Notes: generated by a model not told the origin, from the letters alone. 64,000 nt of DNA from Sulfidibacterium sp964456625 (GCA_964456625.1 CAYWBO010000003.1:26370-90369); one strand, 5' to 3'; shown: positions 1-8,497, numbered from the stretch's first letter. Numbers and translations are program-made.

Positions 1-936
1 TTATTTATCGACAGCACACATCCTTCACTGGTCGAAGGCCTTGAAAAAGCCGGTTTCTCCTGCGATTATTTTCCGGAGTTCAAAAGGGAAGATTTTATCA
101 GAATAATAGAAGGATATGAAGGCGTCATCATCCGCAGTAAAATCAAGCTTGACGAGGAAATTTTGTCACATGCAAAAAAACTGAAGTTTATCGGACGGGT
201 AGGAGCCGGGATGGAAAACATTGATGTGGATTATGCCGAAAATCATGGCATTGCCTGCATGAATGCGCCGGAAGGCAATCGTGGTGCCGTGGGTGAGCAG
301 GCTGTCGGGATGCTGTTGATGCTGTTCAATCATTTGCTTTGGGCGGATGCGGAGGTCCGAAAGGGCATCTGGCGCCGGGAGGAAAACCGGGGGTTAGAAA
401 TCGAAGGGAGAACTGTCGGAATCATCGGTTATGGGAACACCGGAGGCTCTTTTGCTCGCAAGTTGCAGGGCTTTCGGCCGAAGGTGATTGCCTACGATAA
501 ATACAAAACTGATTTCTCGGATGCTTATGCACAGGAAGCGACCATGGAAAAGTTGTTTGAGGAATGCGATGTGGTAAGTTTGCATCTTCCTCTGACGGAT
601 GAAACCCGGTTTCTGGTGGATGATGATTTTATCGGGAAATTCAAAAAGCCATTTTTTCTGATCAATACCTCTAGGGGTAAAATCGTAAAAACCGATGACC
701 TGGTCAGAAATCTGAAGTCGGGAAAAGTGCTGGGGGCCTGCCTGGACGTGCTTGAATTTGAAGGCTTATCCTTTGAAAGCCTGAACCAGGACAACCTGCC
801 GAAAGCTTTCATGGAGCTGGTACAGATGGATAATGTGGTGCTGTCGCCACACATCGCCGGATGGACACACGAATCCAATCTGAAACTTTCCGCTACCATC
901 GTAAGAAAAGTGAAAGCTTTGTATGGTTTGCTATAA
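1..936 (+). CDS. D-3-phosphoglycerate dehydrogenase-like 2-hydroxyacid dehydrogenase (5' partial)
   Basis: The frame is open from the first base, so the N-terminus lies outside the window; 311 residues are present. The visible part begins with the substrate-binding lobe (LFIDSTHPSL, then VIIRSKIKL). The NAD-binding fold follows, with a GYGNTG dinucleotide loop after TVGIIGY, the TSRGKIV segment and a C-terminal SPHIAGWTHES stretch with the catalytic His. These are hallmarks of the D-isomer-specific 2-hydroxyacid dehydrogenases, and phosphoglycerate dehydrogenase (serine biosynthesis) is the most likely member. No ACT regulatory domain follows, so this would be a short form. A start codon inside the window (TTG at 163) would cut off the first lobe and is not believable. 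The exact substrate is inferred; other hydroxyacid dehydrogenases share the motifs. Confidence 0.85.
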   Translation, partial: LFIDSTHPSLVEGLEKAGFSCDYFPEFKREDFIRIIEGYEGVIIRSKIKLDEEILSHAKKLKFIGRVGAGMENIDVDYAENHGIACMNAPEGNRGAVGEQAVGMLLMLFNHLLWADAEVRKGIWRREENRGLEIEGRTVGIIGYGNTGGSFARKLQGFRPKVIAYDKYKTDFSDAYAQEATMEKLFEECDVVSLHLPLTDETRFLVDDDFIGKFKKPFFLINTSRGKIVKTDDLVRNLKSGKVLGACLDVLEFEGLSFESLNQDNLPKAFMELVQMDNVVLSPHIAGWTHESNLKLSATIVRKVKALYGLL

Positions 937-962
937 ATCTTTTCCGAACAGGAAACAGAAAT

Positions 963-1718
963 CTAAATTCCCAGCTGGTCCTTTAACTGTTTGACGCGGC
1001 TTTTGCTCACCATCACCTTGGTTTTGTCTTTTAAGATGATAACATAGTTTTCCTTGCCGTATTTTTCCAACTTTTCAATTTGCTGCACGTTGATGATGGA
1101 AGAGCGGTGCACGCGAATAAAATATTCTTCGGGAAGTCGTTTTTCAATGCTGCCCATGGTTTCGTTTTTCAGAAACTTTCCTTTTGGGGTGTGTAGTTCT
1201 ATGTAATCGTCCTGGGCCTCGATGTGTGTGATCTCCATAACGGGAATGACGTCAATATGACTGCCCGTTTTCACAAAAATACGATCGACAGGTCCGCCTT
1301 CTTCACGGATCTTTTCCTTTAACTTTTCGATTTTTTCGAAAGATTCCGTTCTGTTTTTCATTCTGTCGAAAGCTTTTGTCAGAGCTTGGTCGAAGCGTTC
1401 TTTTGAAAAAGGTTTCATCAGGTAATCCACAGCATTGAATTCAAAAGCACGGATGGCAAACTGATCGTATGCCGTTGTAAAAATGATTTCCGGAGGTTCG
1501 TCCAGGAGTTCCAGCATTTCAAATCCGGTGAGTTTGGGCATCTGGATATCCAGAAAGATCAGGTCGGGAAGAGTTTCGGTGATGGCTTTGATCCCTGCAA
1601 AACCATTTTCACATTCCCCCACAAGCTGGATGTTTTCGTGGGGCGCCAGGTATGCTTTCAGTAAATTTCTTGCGGGCTCTTCGTCTTCAACGATAATAGC
1701 ACGTATGTCCGGTTTCAT
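963..1718 (-). CDS. LytTR-family response regulator
   Basis: This 251-residue cytosolic regulator has an N-terminal receiver domain (about 1-120) and a C-terminal LytTR DNA-binding domain (about 147-251). The acidic pocket (VEDEEP), the phospho-acceptor Asp57 in FLDIQMP, the FTTAYD switch residues and the YLMKPF lysine are all present. The LytTR part carries IEAQDDYIELHT and FIRVHRSSIINV. It starts 3 bp after the histidine kinase stop codon, so the two are a translationally close pair and the last two genes of a four-gene operon with the LiaF-like and TM2 proteins. By analogy with LytSR and LiaRS it would sense envelope state, but the target genes cannot be read from the sequence. Confidence 0.9.
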   Translation of the reverse strand: MKPDIRAIIVEDEEPARNLLKAYLAPHENIQLVGECENGFAGIKAITETLPDLIFLDIQMPKLTGFEMLELLDEPPEIIFTTAYDQFAIRAFEFNAVDYLMKPFSKERFDQALTKAFDRMKNRTESFEKIEKLKEKIREEGGPVDRIFVKTGSHIDVIPVMEITHIEAQDDYIELHTPKGKFLKNETMGSIEKRLPEEYFIRVHRSSIINVQQIEKLEKYGKENYVIILKDKTKVMVSKSRVKQLKDQLGI

Positions 1719-1721
1719 GGT

Positions 1722-2771
1722 TTAATTTTTTGGCAGTTTCAAAATAGCTTTAAAGATCATTTTCTCGGCTACGGTTTCCAACAGGTCATTCCGTCCATAG
1801 ATCAGCAAGAGCCGTTTTCTGATGTTTTTCAACCCCACGCCTTCTCCTACCGGCTTCTTCGTATCCGGATCATAATCGTTTGTAATTTCTATTGCAATAT
1901 AGTCATTTTCTTCCCTGCACCGGATGTCAACTTCGGTTTCTTCCGAGCTTTTATAAACCCCGTGTTTGATGGAATTTTCAATTAAAGGCTGAAGGATCAT
2001 GTTGGGAATTCGGCTGTCGTAACACTTGTCGGGAACGTCAAAGATAAATTTGAGCCTGTTGCCAAAACGGATTTTTTCAATCTCGAGATAGCGCCTTAGG
2101 TTTTCAAACTCTTCTTTCAGACTGGCCTGCTCGTTTTTGCTGTGACTCAGCGAATAGCGCAGGAAATCGGAAAGTTTGATGACCATGTCCTGGGCTTTTT
2201 CGGGTTTTGTGATGGTCAGCGAACTGATGGAGTTTAGACTGTTGAAAAGAAAGTGCGGGTTTATCTGTGATTTCAGGGCATCCAATTCGGCCTTGGTTAC
2301 CAGTTTCTGTAGCTCGCTTTCTGTTTTCAGCTTCTCCTGAAGGTCGTCGTAATACAGGATCAGGTAGTAAAACATCACGAAAAGCAGATAGTAAAAAACC
2401 CCGGTAACGGAACGCCAGGCAAGCGAATGTCGCAAGAAAGTGATGTAATCAGCGTTGTTGGGAAACAAATTAACAAGGATAAAGTATCCAACACCAAGCC
2501 AGAGCACAATGATTACCAGGGCTACCAGCAGATGGTTGAAAATGATGTCGATGATCGAAGGTTTCTCTTTCAGGTTGAACCGGATGACATACCAGAGGCT
2601 GAATCCGATCACCATAAAAATGACATTGAAAACCAGGGAATCCCCCAGGCTGGTCAGACTGTTAATCCCGTAAAATAGATTGATAATCAAGGTATGCAGC
2701 GCGATGATGGCGGCCCATACCATGATGTAGGTTGCAATATAACTTCTGTTTTGAGATAAAGGATTTAGCAT
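1722..2771 (-). CDS. LytS-type sensor histidine kinase
   Basis: The 349-residue membrane kinase has four hydrophobic segments in the first ~140 residues (about 13-33, 47-64, 80-102 and 122-141). A short coiled linker (DLQEKLKTESELQKL) leads to a His_kinase-type domain with the phospho-acceptor His173 in QINPHFLFNSLNS. A GHKL ATPase domain follows: LQPLIENSIKHG is the N box and GEGVGLKNIRKRL the G box. This is the compact LytS/YehU class without an extracytoplasmic sensor domain, so the signal is probably sensed in the membrane. It lies between the TM2 gene (33 bp upstream) and the LytTR regulator (3 bp downstream). Confidence 0.9.
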   Translation of the reverse strand: MLNPLSQNRSYIATYIMVWAAIIALHTLIINLFYGINSLTSLGDSLVFNVIFMVIGFSLWYVIRFNLKEKPSIIDIIFNHLLVALVIIVLWLGVGYFILVNLFPNNADYITFLRHSLAWRSVTGVFYYLLFVMFYYLILYYDDLQEKLKTESELQKLVTKAELDALKSQINPHFLFNSLNSISSLTITKPEKAQDMVIKLSDFLRYSLSHSKNEQASLKEEFENLRRYLEIEKIRFGNRLKFIFDVPDKCYDSRIPNMILQPLIENSIKHGVYKSSEETEVDIRCREENDYIAIEITNDYDPDTKKPVGEGVGLKNIRKRLLLIYGRNDLLETVAEKMIFKAILKLPKN

Positions 2772-2804
2772 GACTTCAGAAAATCGGGTTAGTTACAAAG
2801 GGGA

Positions 2805-3023
2805 TTAAATCCTGACTGTTTCGATATGCCGTACTCTGTTCTCTAAATTATACTGGTCTACCATACCATCGATGAGAAACAGGTCAATAATCCAGCCGAT
2901 GCCTAAAAGCTGGCCGGTGAGCAGATAGATGATCCCGCTTGTTACTTTTCCAAGGTAAAATCTGTGGGCTGAAAAGATTCCGAAAAAGAACCATAAAAAA
3001 TACGTTGCTGCTTTTGATTTCAT
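2805..3023 (-). CDS. TM2 domain-containing small membrane protein
   Basis: A 72-residue protein with two hydrophobic helices (about 5-20 and 30-50) joined by a charged turn. The AAYFLWFF-type first helix, the HRFYLGK turn and the LGIGWIIDLFLIDGMV second helix match the TM2 family (AHRFYxGK..G.iW...D.f). TM2 proteins are small inner-membrane proteins of unknown function. It sits 17 bp after the LiaF-like gene and 33 bp before the histidine kinase, so it probably shares their transcript and may be an accessory to envelope sensing. Confidence 0.85.
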   Translation of the reverse strand: MKSKAATYFLWFFFGIFSAHRFYLGKVTSGIIYLLTGQLLGIGWIIDLFLIDGMVDQYNLENRVRHIETVRI

Positions 3024-3040
3024 ATCAGGGAAAATTTGAA

Positions 3041-3763
3041 TTAAAAACTTTTGATTTCAACACCACCCAGGATGATCATTCCTTTGATGATCAATACCTT
3101 TCCGTCGGCATTGCTCAGCGTTCTTCTCCTTTTATCGGTGAACCCGCCAAAGAGGGTCACGGCTTCCGAATGAACGTTCCATCCTTCGGGTATGATAAAT
3201 TTCGTGCCGCCGAACAAGGCAAAAACGTCAATGATGGCTGTGTCAGATTCCATTTCTACCTGGGTCAGGTCAAACTCGGAACCACCGAAGATGGCGGTGA
3301 TGTTGCCTCCTTTGAAGTTGGTAGACTGCACAATCTTTACACTACCTCCGAAGAATGATAAGTGATCCAGGTAACCGGTTACTTTCTCGTCGGGGTTTTC
3401 TGTGTTGTGCCGTCCTTTCCACCCGGTGTTATGCTGACGGGTGATCAGCAGATAACCTAATCCGATCAGGATCAATGGCCAGAATACATCGCCCAGACGG
3501 ACACTTTGCCCAAGGAGTGAAGGGAACCAAAATAAGATTCCCAATCCGATGAGTACGTAAGCTGTGTTCTTGTTCGGACGGGTTGCCAGGAAATAGATGC
3601 CTAAATAGATAAGAAAGCTCTTCCAGTTAAAGATGTAGTAGGATAAGTTTATGTTGATAAAGTCAAAATTTCCCAGCATGATGATCGCCCCTGCTAAAAC
3701 CAGCAGACCTCCGAAAACGTATCTCCCGTTCGATGTGCGAGGATATTTTTTGTTACTTTCCAT
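3041..3763 (-). CDS. LiaF-like membrane protein (DUF5668 / LiaF C-terminal type)
   Basis: The 240-residue protein has an N-terminal hydrophobic half with about four membrane segments (GLLVLAGAIIML, FLIYLGIYFLA, VLIGLGILFWF, ILIGLGYLLI). A soluble beta-rich C-terminal half follows, with repeated glycine turns (FFGGSVKIV, IFGGSEFDL, LFGGTKFIIPEGW, LFGGFTDKRR). That architecture is known from LiaF/VraT-type negative regulators of cell-envelope two-component systems. It is the first gene of the operon with TM2, LytS-like and LytTR proteins. A TATATTTG promoter box lies 20 bp before its ATG. A role in restraining the neighbouring kinase is inferred from position and family. Confidence 0.8.
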   Translation of the reverse strand: MESNKKYPRTSNGRYVFGGLLVLAGAIIMLGNFDFININLSYYIFNWKSFLIYLGIYFLATRPNKNTAYVLIGLGILFWFPSLLGQSVRLGDVFWPLILIGLGYLLITRQHNTGWKGRHNTENPDEKVTGYLDHLSFFGGSVKIVQSTNFKGGNITAIFGGSEFDLTQVEMESDTAIIDVFALFGGTKFIIPEGWNVHSEAVTLFGGFTDKRRRTLSNADGKVLIIKGMIILGGVEIKSF

Positions 3764-3782
3764 GGTAATGATTTTTATATTG

Positions 3783-3790
3783 CAAATATA
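3783..3790 (-). promoter_or_regulatory. -7 promoter box of the LiaF-TM2-LytSR operon
   Basis: Reads TATATTTG on the minus strand, an exact match to the Bacteroidota -7 consensus TAnnTTTG, 19 nt upstream of the ATG at 3763. Confidence 0.7.
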
Positions 3791-3945
3791 GAATGTTGTG
3801 ACGGTCAGGTAAAATAAAATTCGGCGAACGGGGGAAGGTGGTCGGTAAACGGCGAAAAACTATTTTTTGCTTCATATAACGCAATGTATTTCAATGAATT
3901 TATCGAAATTAAGAAAATTGCTGATCTGAGCATCAGAATAATGCC

Positions 3946-3953
3946 TTATTTTT
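3946..3953 (+). promoter_or_regulatory. -7 promoter box of the racemase gene
   Basis: TATTTTTG, an exact TAnnTTTG match, ends 31 nt before ATG 3985. It overlaps the upstream in-frame TTG (3952), which argues against that codon as the start. Confidence 0.65.
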
Positions 3954-3984
3954 GGAAGAACGAAATCCAAAAAGTGTTGAATAT

Positions 3985-4680
3985 ATGAAAAAACCGGGCT
4001 TGATCGGAGGGGTGACATGGACCTCTACCATCGACTATTACAGACTGATAAATGAATTGTCTAACAAGGCGTTGGGATCACATGATACATTGGAGGTTTT
4101 GCTTTATTCCATGAATTTTGAAGAGATCCTGCAGATGATGACACATCAGCAATGGGCCGAAATAGAAACCTTGTTTACTGTGAAAGCGAAAGCTTTGAGA
4201 AATGCCGGAGCTGATTTTTTTGCCATCTGTTCCAACACATTGGCGAAAGTGGGCCATCCTGTTTCAGAAGCAAGCGGGTTGCCCATTCTGGATATGGTAG
4301 CTTCGGTGGCGGACGCCATCCGGAAGAAAGGTTTCGAAAAAGTGGCTTTCTTAGGGACTTCATTTGCCATGAATGATTCTTATTATAGTGATGATCTGAA
4401 TTCTTTTGGTATTGAAGCATTTATTCCGGAACCGGAACAGCGAGAAGTGATCAACAGGATCATCATGGAAGAACTGGCTTATGACCTGCTGAAACCGGAG
4501 AGCCGGAAAACGATTTTGAATATTATGAATCGGATGCGGCGGGATTATAACATTGAAGGTGTCATCCTGGGCTGTACGGAACTGCCCATGCTCATCAAGC
4601 AAGCCGATATGGACATTCCGGTTTTTGATACGGCGGCCATTCATGCAAAAGCCATTGTTGACTTTGCGTTAAAATCCTAA
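3985..4680 (+). CDS. Aspartate/glutamate racemase family protein
   Basis: Predicted 231-residue cytosolic enzyme of the Asp/Glu racemase superfamily, which interconverts L- and D-amino acids with two cysteines. Both are visible: Cys82 in FFAICSNTLAK and Cys197 in VILGCTELPML, each in its family-typical context. The N-terminal LIGGVTWTSTIDYY is the common substrate-binding start of the YgeA/RacX branch, so broad-specificity or aspartate racemase activity is more likely than MurI glutamate racemase. ATG 3985 is chosen over the in-frame TTG at 3952 because a TAnnTTTG promoter box overlaps the TTG. A strong bidirectional terminator follows. D-amino acid supply for peptidoglycan or biofilm control is inference. 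Confidence 0.85.
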   Translation: MKKPGLIGGVTWTSTIDYYRLINELSNKALGSHDTLEVLLYSMNFEEILQMMTHQQWAEIETLFTVKAKALRNAGADFFAICSNTLAKVGHPVSEASGLPILDMVASVADAIRKKGFEKVAFLGTSFAMNDSYYSDDLNSFGIEAFIPEPEQREVINRIIMEELAYDLLKPESRKTILNIMNRMRRDYNIEGVILGCTELPMLIKQADMDIPVFDTAAIHAKAIVDFALKS

Positions 4681-4696
4681 AGAGTTTTTAATAAAA

Positions 4697-4730
4697 GAAA
4701 AGGCCCTGCCGATATCGGCAGGGCCTTTTA
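4697..4730. terminator. Bidirectional rho-independent terminator between racemase and korB
   Basis: Inverted repeat AAGGCCCTGCCGA/TCGGCAGGGCCTT with A-run upstream and T-run downstream. It serves the racemase gene (+) and korB (-), which converge here. Confidence 0.85.
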
Positions 4731-4748
4731 TATAGACAATTGTTTTAA

Positions 4749-5792
4749 TTATTGAATTTCCCAGGTGTTTCCGCTGTTGAGTAGATCGTCCACCGATTTG
4801 TAAGGCGAAACTTCCTTTTCGTGTTCCACGGAATTCCAAACGGCATCTTCCAGTGTTTCGGAAGTTACCGAACGGATCACCCCCAGTGCAATCGGATAAT
4901 CAGGCAGGGACATGCTGGCCAGCATCATGTGAATTCCTGCATCTTCCGTCGTGGGATCGTGAACCAGAATATCGTCCAACGTGATTCCGTCTTCTCCTAC
5001 TGTGACAACTTTCAATTGTGTTCCTTCCAGGATCAACCCTTTTTCTTTGTTCTTTCCAAAGAGCATCGGCTTCCCTGCTTCCAGGATTAGCTGGCTGTCG
5101 TATTTGGTCTCTTTCCCCGAAATCAGTTCGTGGGCTTTGTTGTTGAAAATCACACAGTTTTGCAAGATTTCAACAATGGAAGTTCCATGATGCAACCCTG
5201 CTTCCAGGAACACCTGCTGCATCAATTTCATATCGGTATCGATGGCTCGGGCGAAAAATTTACCACGGGCGCCGATGACCAGTTCGCCAGGATTGAAAGG
5301 TGTTTCAAAAGATCCCTGCGGGGAAGTTTTCGTTTTTTTCCCTTTCGGTGTGGTGGGCGAATACTGGCCTTTGGTAAGGCCGTAGATTTGGTTGTTGAAC
5401 ATTAAATAGTTAATGTCGGGGTTTCTGCGGGCAATATGAATGAAATGGTTTCCGCCAATCGCCATCGAGTCACCGTCACCGCTGATCATCCAGACACAGA
5501 GTTTCGGATTGGTAAGTTTGATACCCATGGCCAGTGCTGCAGCGCGCCCGTGGATGCCATGAATTCCGTAAGTATTCATGTAATAAGGAAAACGCGAAGA
5601 GCATCCGATACCGGAAACCACCACAAAATCTTCTTTTTTATAACCCATTTTTTCTCCTACCAAAGGGAAAACATTTTCCACTGATTTCAGGATGGCATGG
5701 TCCCCACAACCCGGACACCATTTTACCATCTGGTCGCTTTCGAAATCAACTTTGGTAAGTTCTATTTCCTGAAGTTCTATTTTTTGATCCAT
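4749..5792 (-). CDS. korB: 2-oxoglutarate:ferredoxin oxidoreductase beta subunit
   Basis: The 347-residue thiamine-diphosphate-binding subunit catalyses, with KorA, CoA-dependent oxidation of 2-oxoglutarate to succinyl-CoA with ferredoxin as electron acceptor. The sequence shows the N-terminal iron-sulfur cysteines (Cys26, Cys29 in WCPGCGDH; Cys64 in GIGCSSR) and a late cysteine in ILQNCVIF that would complete the [4Fe-4S] site. The ThDP motif begins GDGDSMAIGG and continues to NNQIYGLTKGQ. It starts 4 bp after korA, so the two are one operon. Three ferredoxin genes lie just beyond korA on the other strand. Other 2-oxoacid substrates remain possible; the korA fusion type and the neighbouring sucAB favour 2-oxoglutarate. 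Confidence 0.92.
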   Translation of the reverse strand: MDQKIELQEIELTKVDFESDQMVKWCPGCGDHAILKSVENVFPLVGEKMGYKKEDFVVVSGIGCSSRFPYYMNTYGIHGIHGRAAALAMGIKLTNPKLCVWMISGDGDSMAIGGNHFIHIARRNPDINYLMFNNQIYGLTKGQYSPTTPKGKKTKTSPQGSFETPFNPGELVIGARGKFFARAIDTDMKLMQQVFLEAGLHHGTSIVEILQNCVIFNNKAHELISGKETKYDSQLILEAGKPMLFGKNKEKGLILEGTQLKVVTVGEDGITLDDILVHDPTTEDAGIHMMLASMSLPDYPIALGVIRSVTSETLEDAVWNSVEHEKEVSPYKSVDDLLNSGNTWEIQ

Positions 5793-5796
5793 GATC

Positions 5797-7644
5797 TTAT
5801 TCGTTTAAAAGGGTGTCGAATTTTGTTTTCAGTTCAGACACCATAAAAGGCAGCCCTTGTACCTTATTATACTGTTGATATCTGAAATCAGGATGAGTCA
5901 TCCGCAAATAGTTTGCAAACTGACCCATGTTGATTTCACAGACAATGATCTTTTTGAATTTTGAAAATACATCATCCACATTTTTGGGCAATGGCATGAT
6001 GTGTTTAAAATGAGCCAGGCTGATGGATTTGCCTTCTTCGCGGAGCTCTTCCACAGCGGTGCGCAAAACGCCGAGAGTGCCGCCCCATCCCACAACCAGA
6101 ACATCACCTTCCGGATCACCTTCTACTTCCAGGTTGGGAATATAATTTGCAACACGCATCACCTTTTCCTGGCGAAGGTCTGTCATTCTCTGGTGGTTTA
6201 CAGGATCGTGAGAAACATTACCTGTAATATCTTCTTTTTCAAGACCTCCCAGGCGATGTCTTAATCCGGGGGTTCCGGCAATAGCCCACTGACGATTCAG
6301 CTTTTCAGGATCTCTTTTGTAAGGTTCGTAATCCGGATCGTTGGCTTTCGCGATGGGAGGATTAATGTCCGGAAGATCGGCAACTTTCGGAATCTTGAAA
6401 ACTTCCGAGCCGTTTCCGATGGATCCGTCCGTCAGCAAAATAACCGGTGTCATGTGTTCCATAGCCAGCTTGGCAGATTCATAGGCCGAATAGAAAGCAT
6501 CAACAGCGCTGGAAGCAGCAATTACGATCACGGGGGCCTCCCCGTTTCTTCCATATAAGGCCTGCATCAGGTCCGATTGTTCCGATTTGGTGGGAAGCCC
6601 GGTGGACGGGCCGCCACGCTGAACATCCACAATCACCATGGGCAATTCGGTCATCACGGCCAGTCCGATGGCTTCACTTTTCAGTGAAAGTCCCGGGCCG
6701 GAAGTGGTGGTCACCGCCAAAGCACCGGCAAAACTACCTCCGATGGTGGAAACAACCCCTGCAATTTCATCTTCGGCCTGTTGTGTGATGCAGGTAAACT
6801 GTTTGTGTTTTGACAGTTCCTGAAGGATGTCCGTGGCTGGTGTAATAGGATAAGAACCTAAATAAATATTTCTTCCCGAACGTTCTGCAGCGGCCAGAAA
6901 ACCCCAGGCGGTGGCCAGGTTTCCGGTGACATTGCGGTAACGTCCTTTTTCAAGATTTGCTTTTTCAATGCGGAAAGTATTGGTGAATGCTTCCAGGGTT
7001 TCAGCATAATTATACCCTGCAGCCAGTACTTTCTTGTTGGCTTCAACAACGAGCGGATTCTTTTTGAATTTGGTTTCAAAATAGCGATAGGTCTTCGTGT
7101 AATCCCTGTTAAACAGATAAAAGATCACACCGAGGGCAAACATATTTTTGGACTTCAGTGCGGATTTATTATCCAAATCAAGATCTTTTACGGTCTCGCG
7201 TGTCATTTCCGTCAGCGGGGCTCTGATGACCTGGTGATCGATCAGTGAATCGTCTTCCAGTGGATTCGAGGTCCAGCCGGCTTTGTCCAGGTTTTTATCT
7301 GTAAAGGAATCACTGTCAACAATGATGATGGCATCATCCTTAATCCATTTCAAATTTGCTTTCAAAGAGGCGGGGTTCATGGCGACCAGGACGTCTGCTA
7401 AATCACCTGTAGTATGAACACTTTTGTGCCCGAAATGGATCTGAAAACCTGATACCCCCGAGATGGTACCCTGAGGTGCCCGAATCTCGGACGGAAAATC
7501 AGGAAAAGTTGCAAAATCGTTTCCTGCAAAGGCGGTTGAATCTGAGAAAAGGCTCCCGGTTAACTGCATCCCATCCCCGGAATCACCAGCAAATCGAACA
7601 ACAGCAGACTCCAGTTCAACCACTTTTTCTTTTTTCGTTGTCAT
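5797..7644 (-). CDS. korA: 2-oxoglutarate:ferredoxin oxidoreductase alpha subunit (gamma-alpha fusion)
   Basis: The 615-residue subunit combines the gamma domain at its N-terminus (about 10-190; VVRFAGDSGDGMQLTGSLF, FPSEIRAPQGT) with the alpha/pyrimidine-binding domain (ITGNLATAWGF, YPITPATDILQEL, QAEDEIAGVVSTIGGSFAGA, TTTSGPGLSLKSEA). A C-terminal domain follows (VLVVGWGGTLG, INMGQFANYLR). The gamma-alpha fusion is usual for Bacteroidota KorA. It has its own promoter and reads away from the ferredoxin genes. Together with KorB it provides a reversible, low-potential route between succinyl-CoA and 2-oxoglutarate, which can run in the carboxylating direction in anaerobes. Confidence 0.93.
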   Translation of the reverse strand: MTTKKEKVVELESAVVRFAGDSGDGMQLTGSLFSDSTAFAGNDFATFPDFPSEIRAPQGTISGVSGFQIHFGHKSVHTTGDLADVLVAMNPASLKANLKWIKDDAIIIVDSDSFTDKNLDKAGWTSNPLEDDSLIDHQVIRAPLTEMTRETVKDLDLDNKSALKSKNMFALGVIFYLFNRDYTKTYRYFETKFKKNPLVVEANKKVLAAGYNYAETLEAFTNTFRIEKANLEKGRYRNVTGNLATAWGFLAAAERSGRNIYLGSYPITPATDILQELSKHKQFTCITQQAEDEIAGVVSTIGGSFAGALAVTTTSGPGLSLKSEAIGLAVMTELPMVIVDVQRGGPSTGLPTKSEQSDLMQALYGRNGEAPVIVIAASSAVDAFYSAYESAKLAMEHMTPVILLTDGSIGNGSEVFKIPKVADLPDINPPIAKANDPDYEPYKRDPEKLNRQWAIAGTPGLRHRLGGLEKEDITGNVSHDPVNHQRMTDLRQEKVMRVANYIPNLEVEGDPEGDVLVVGWGGTLGVLRTAVEELREEGKSISLAHFKHIMPLPKNVDDVFSKFKKIIVCEINMGQFANYLRMTHPDFRYQQYNKVQGLPFMVSELKTKFDTLLNE

Positions 7645-7670
7645 ATAATTTTATTATTAATAAAACACGG

Positions 7671-7678
7671 CAAAATTA
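7671..7678 (-). promoter_or_regulatory. -7 promoter box of korAB
   Basis: TAATTTTG on the minus strand, exact TAnnTTTG, 26 nt before the korA ATG. The 337-bp region between korA and the first ferredoxin also holds that ferredoxin's promoter. The remainder is AT-rich with no open frame. Confidence 0.65.
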
Positions 7679-7923
7679 AGGCAATTATTTTCCTATACGC
7701 TAATCCGCATCTTTTTTTTTAAAACGATTGAAATGGGGCTTTTCGGAAAACAACACGTTTTAAAATATCTATATATCAATATATTAAAAAGAAATTGTTA
7801 GCAAATCACAGCCCGTTTTTGCTAATTAAAACGAGTCTAAATTTGTTTGCTTTATGAGATGTGCCAGTAATTAAGACTGAGTAATAATTAGACCGTCTGT
7901 GAATTTTTTATGGCAATCATCTG

Positions 7924-7951
7924 TTGCTTTAAAACTTTCATTTTATATTTG
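7924..7951 (+). promoter_or_regulatory. Promoter of ferredoxin 1
   Basis: TTG at 7924-7926, a 17-nt spacer, then TATATTTG at 7944-7951, as in Bacteroidota sigma-ABfr promoters. The start codon follows 30 nt later. Confidence 0.7.
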
Positions 7952-7981
7952 TAGTACTTGTAACTTAAAAAATTAACTGCT

Positions 7982-8155
7982 ATGGCCTATAAAATTGAAC
8001 CAGATTTATGTACAGCTTGTGGCGCTTGCATTGATGAATGTGCTTTTGACGCCATTTCAGATGAAGGTGATGTTTATGTAATTGATCCTGAAAAATGCAC
8101 CGACGACGCTGCTTGCGTTGATGTTTGCCCTACCGAAGCCATTGTTCCGGAGTAA
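7982..8155 (+). CDS. 2[4Fe-4S]-type ferredoxin with Asp in cluster II (paralogue 1)
   Basis: A 57-residue ferredoxin with an internal duplication. The first cluster motif is complete (Cys10, Cys13, Cys16, Cys20), but the residue after Cys20 is Ala rather than Pro. In the second motif (CTDDAACVDVCP) the ligands are Cys39, Asp42, Cys45 and Cys49: the second Cys is Asp. The CxxDxxC pattern is known from Pyrococcus furiosus ferredoxin, where Asp ligates a [4Fe-4S] cluster or lets it convert to [3Fe-4S]. ATG 7982 lies 30 nt from a strong promoter and a terminator follows directly, so the gene is monocistronic. Likely partner is the divergent KorAB (inference). Confidence 0.9.
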   Translation: MAYKIEPDLCTACGACIDECAFDAISDEGDVYVIDPEKCTDDAACVDVCPTEAIVPE

Positions 8156-8177
8156 CGGGAAGGTGGAAAGAAATTGA

Positions 8178-8207
8178 AACCCGCATGGACACTTGCGGGT
8201 TTTTTTA
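8178..8207 (+). terminator. Terminator of ferredoxin 1
   Basis: AACCCGCA / TGCGGGTT hairpin with a T7 run, 23 bp after the stop codon. Confidence 0.8.
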
Positions 8208-8265
8208 TTCCTGGCCGTTTCCATTTTTATAATTATTATAAATTAAGGAGAAATCCCGATCTGTC

Positions 8266-8296
8266 TTGGCATGAATAGACATTCATCCTATATTTG
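8266..8296 (+). promoter_or_regulatory. Promoter of ferredoxin 2
   Basis: TTG at 8266-8268, a 20-nt spacer and TATATTTG at 8289-8296, 30 nt before ATG 8327. The stretch AGACATTCATC just before the -7 box recurs in front of ferredoxin 3. Confidence 0.75.
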
Positions 8297-8326
8297 CCCG
8301 ATTTTTAAACTTAAAAGTGAAAAGCC

Positions 8327-8497
8327 ATGGCTTATAAAATTGATCCTGATGCTTGTACAGCTTGCGGAGCTTGTATTGACGAATGTCCTGTAGAAGCCAT
8401 TTCTGAAGGTGATGTTTACGTAATTGATCCTGAAAAATGTACAGATGATGGTCTTTGCGCAGATGTTTGCCCTACCGAAGCTATCTCGCAGGCTTAA
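8327..8497 (+). CDS. 2[4Fe-4S]-type ferredoxin with Asp in cluster II (paralogue 2)
   Basis: A 56-residue ferredoxin. Cluster I is canonical (Cys10, Cys13, Cys16, Cys20-Pro). Cluster II reads CTDDGLCADVCP, so the ligands would be Cys38, Asp41, Cys44 and Cys48, with the same Cys-to-Asp change as its upstream paralogue. Both codons are clean GAT, so no simple sequencing slip explains it. The gene is one cassette: own promoter, own terminator, no neighbour within 150 bp on either side. It is closer to ferredoxin 3 than to ferredoxin 1 (shared PVEAISEGDVYVIDP). An electron-carrier role with KorAB is inferred from proximity. Confidence 0.9.
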   Translation: MAYKIDPDACTACGACIDECPVEAISEGDVYVIDPEKCTDDGLCADVCPTEAISQA

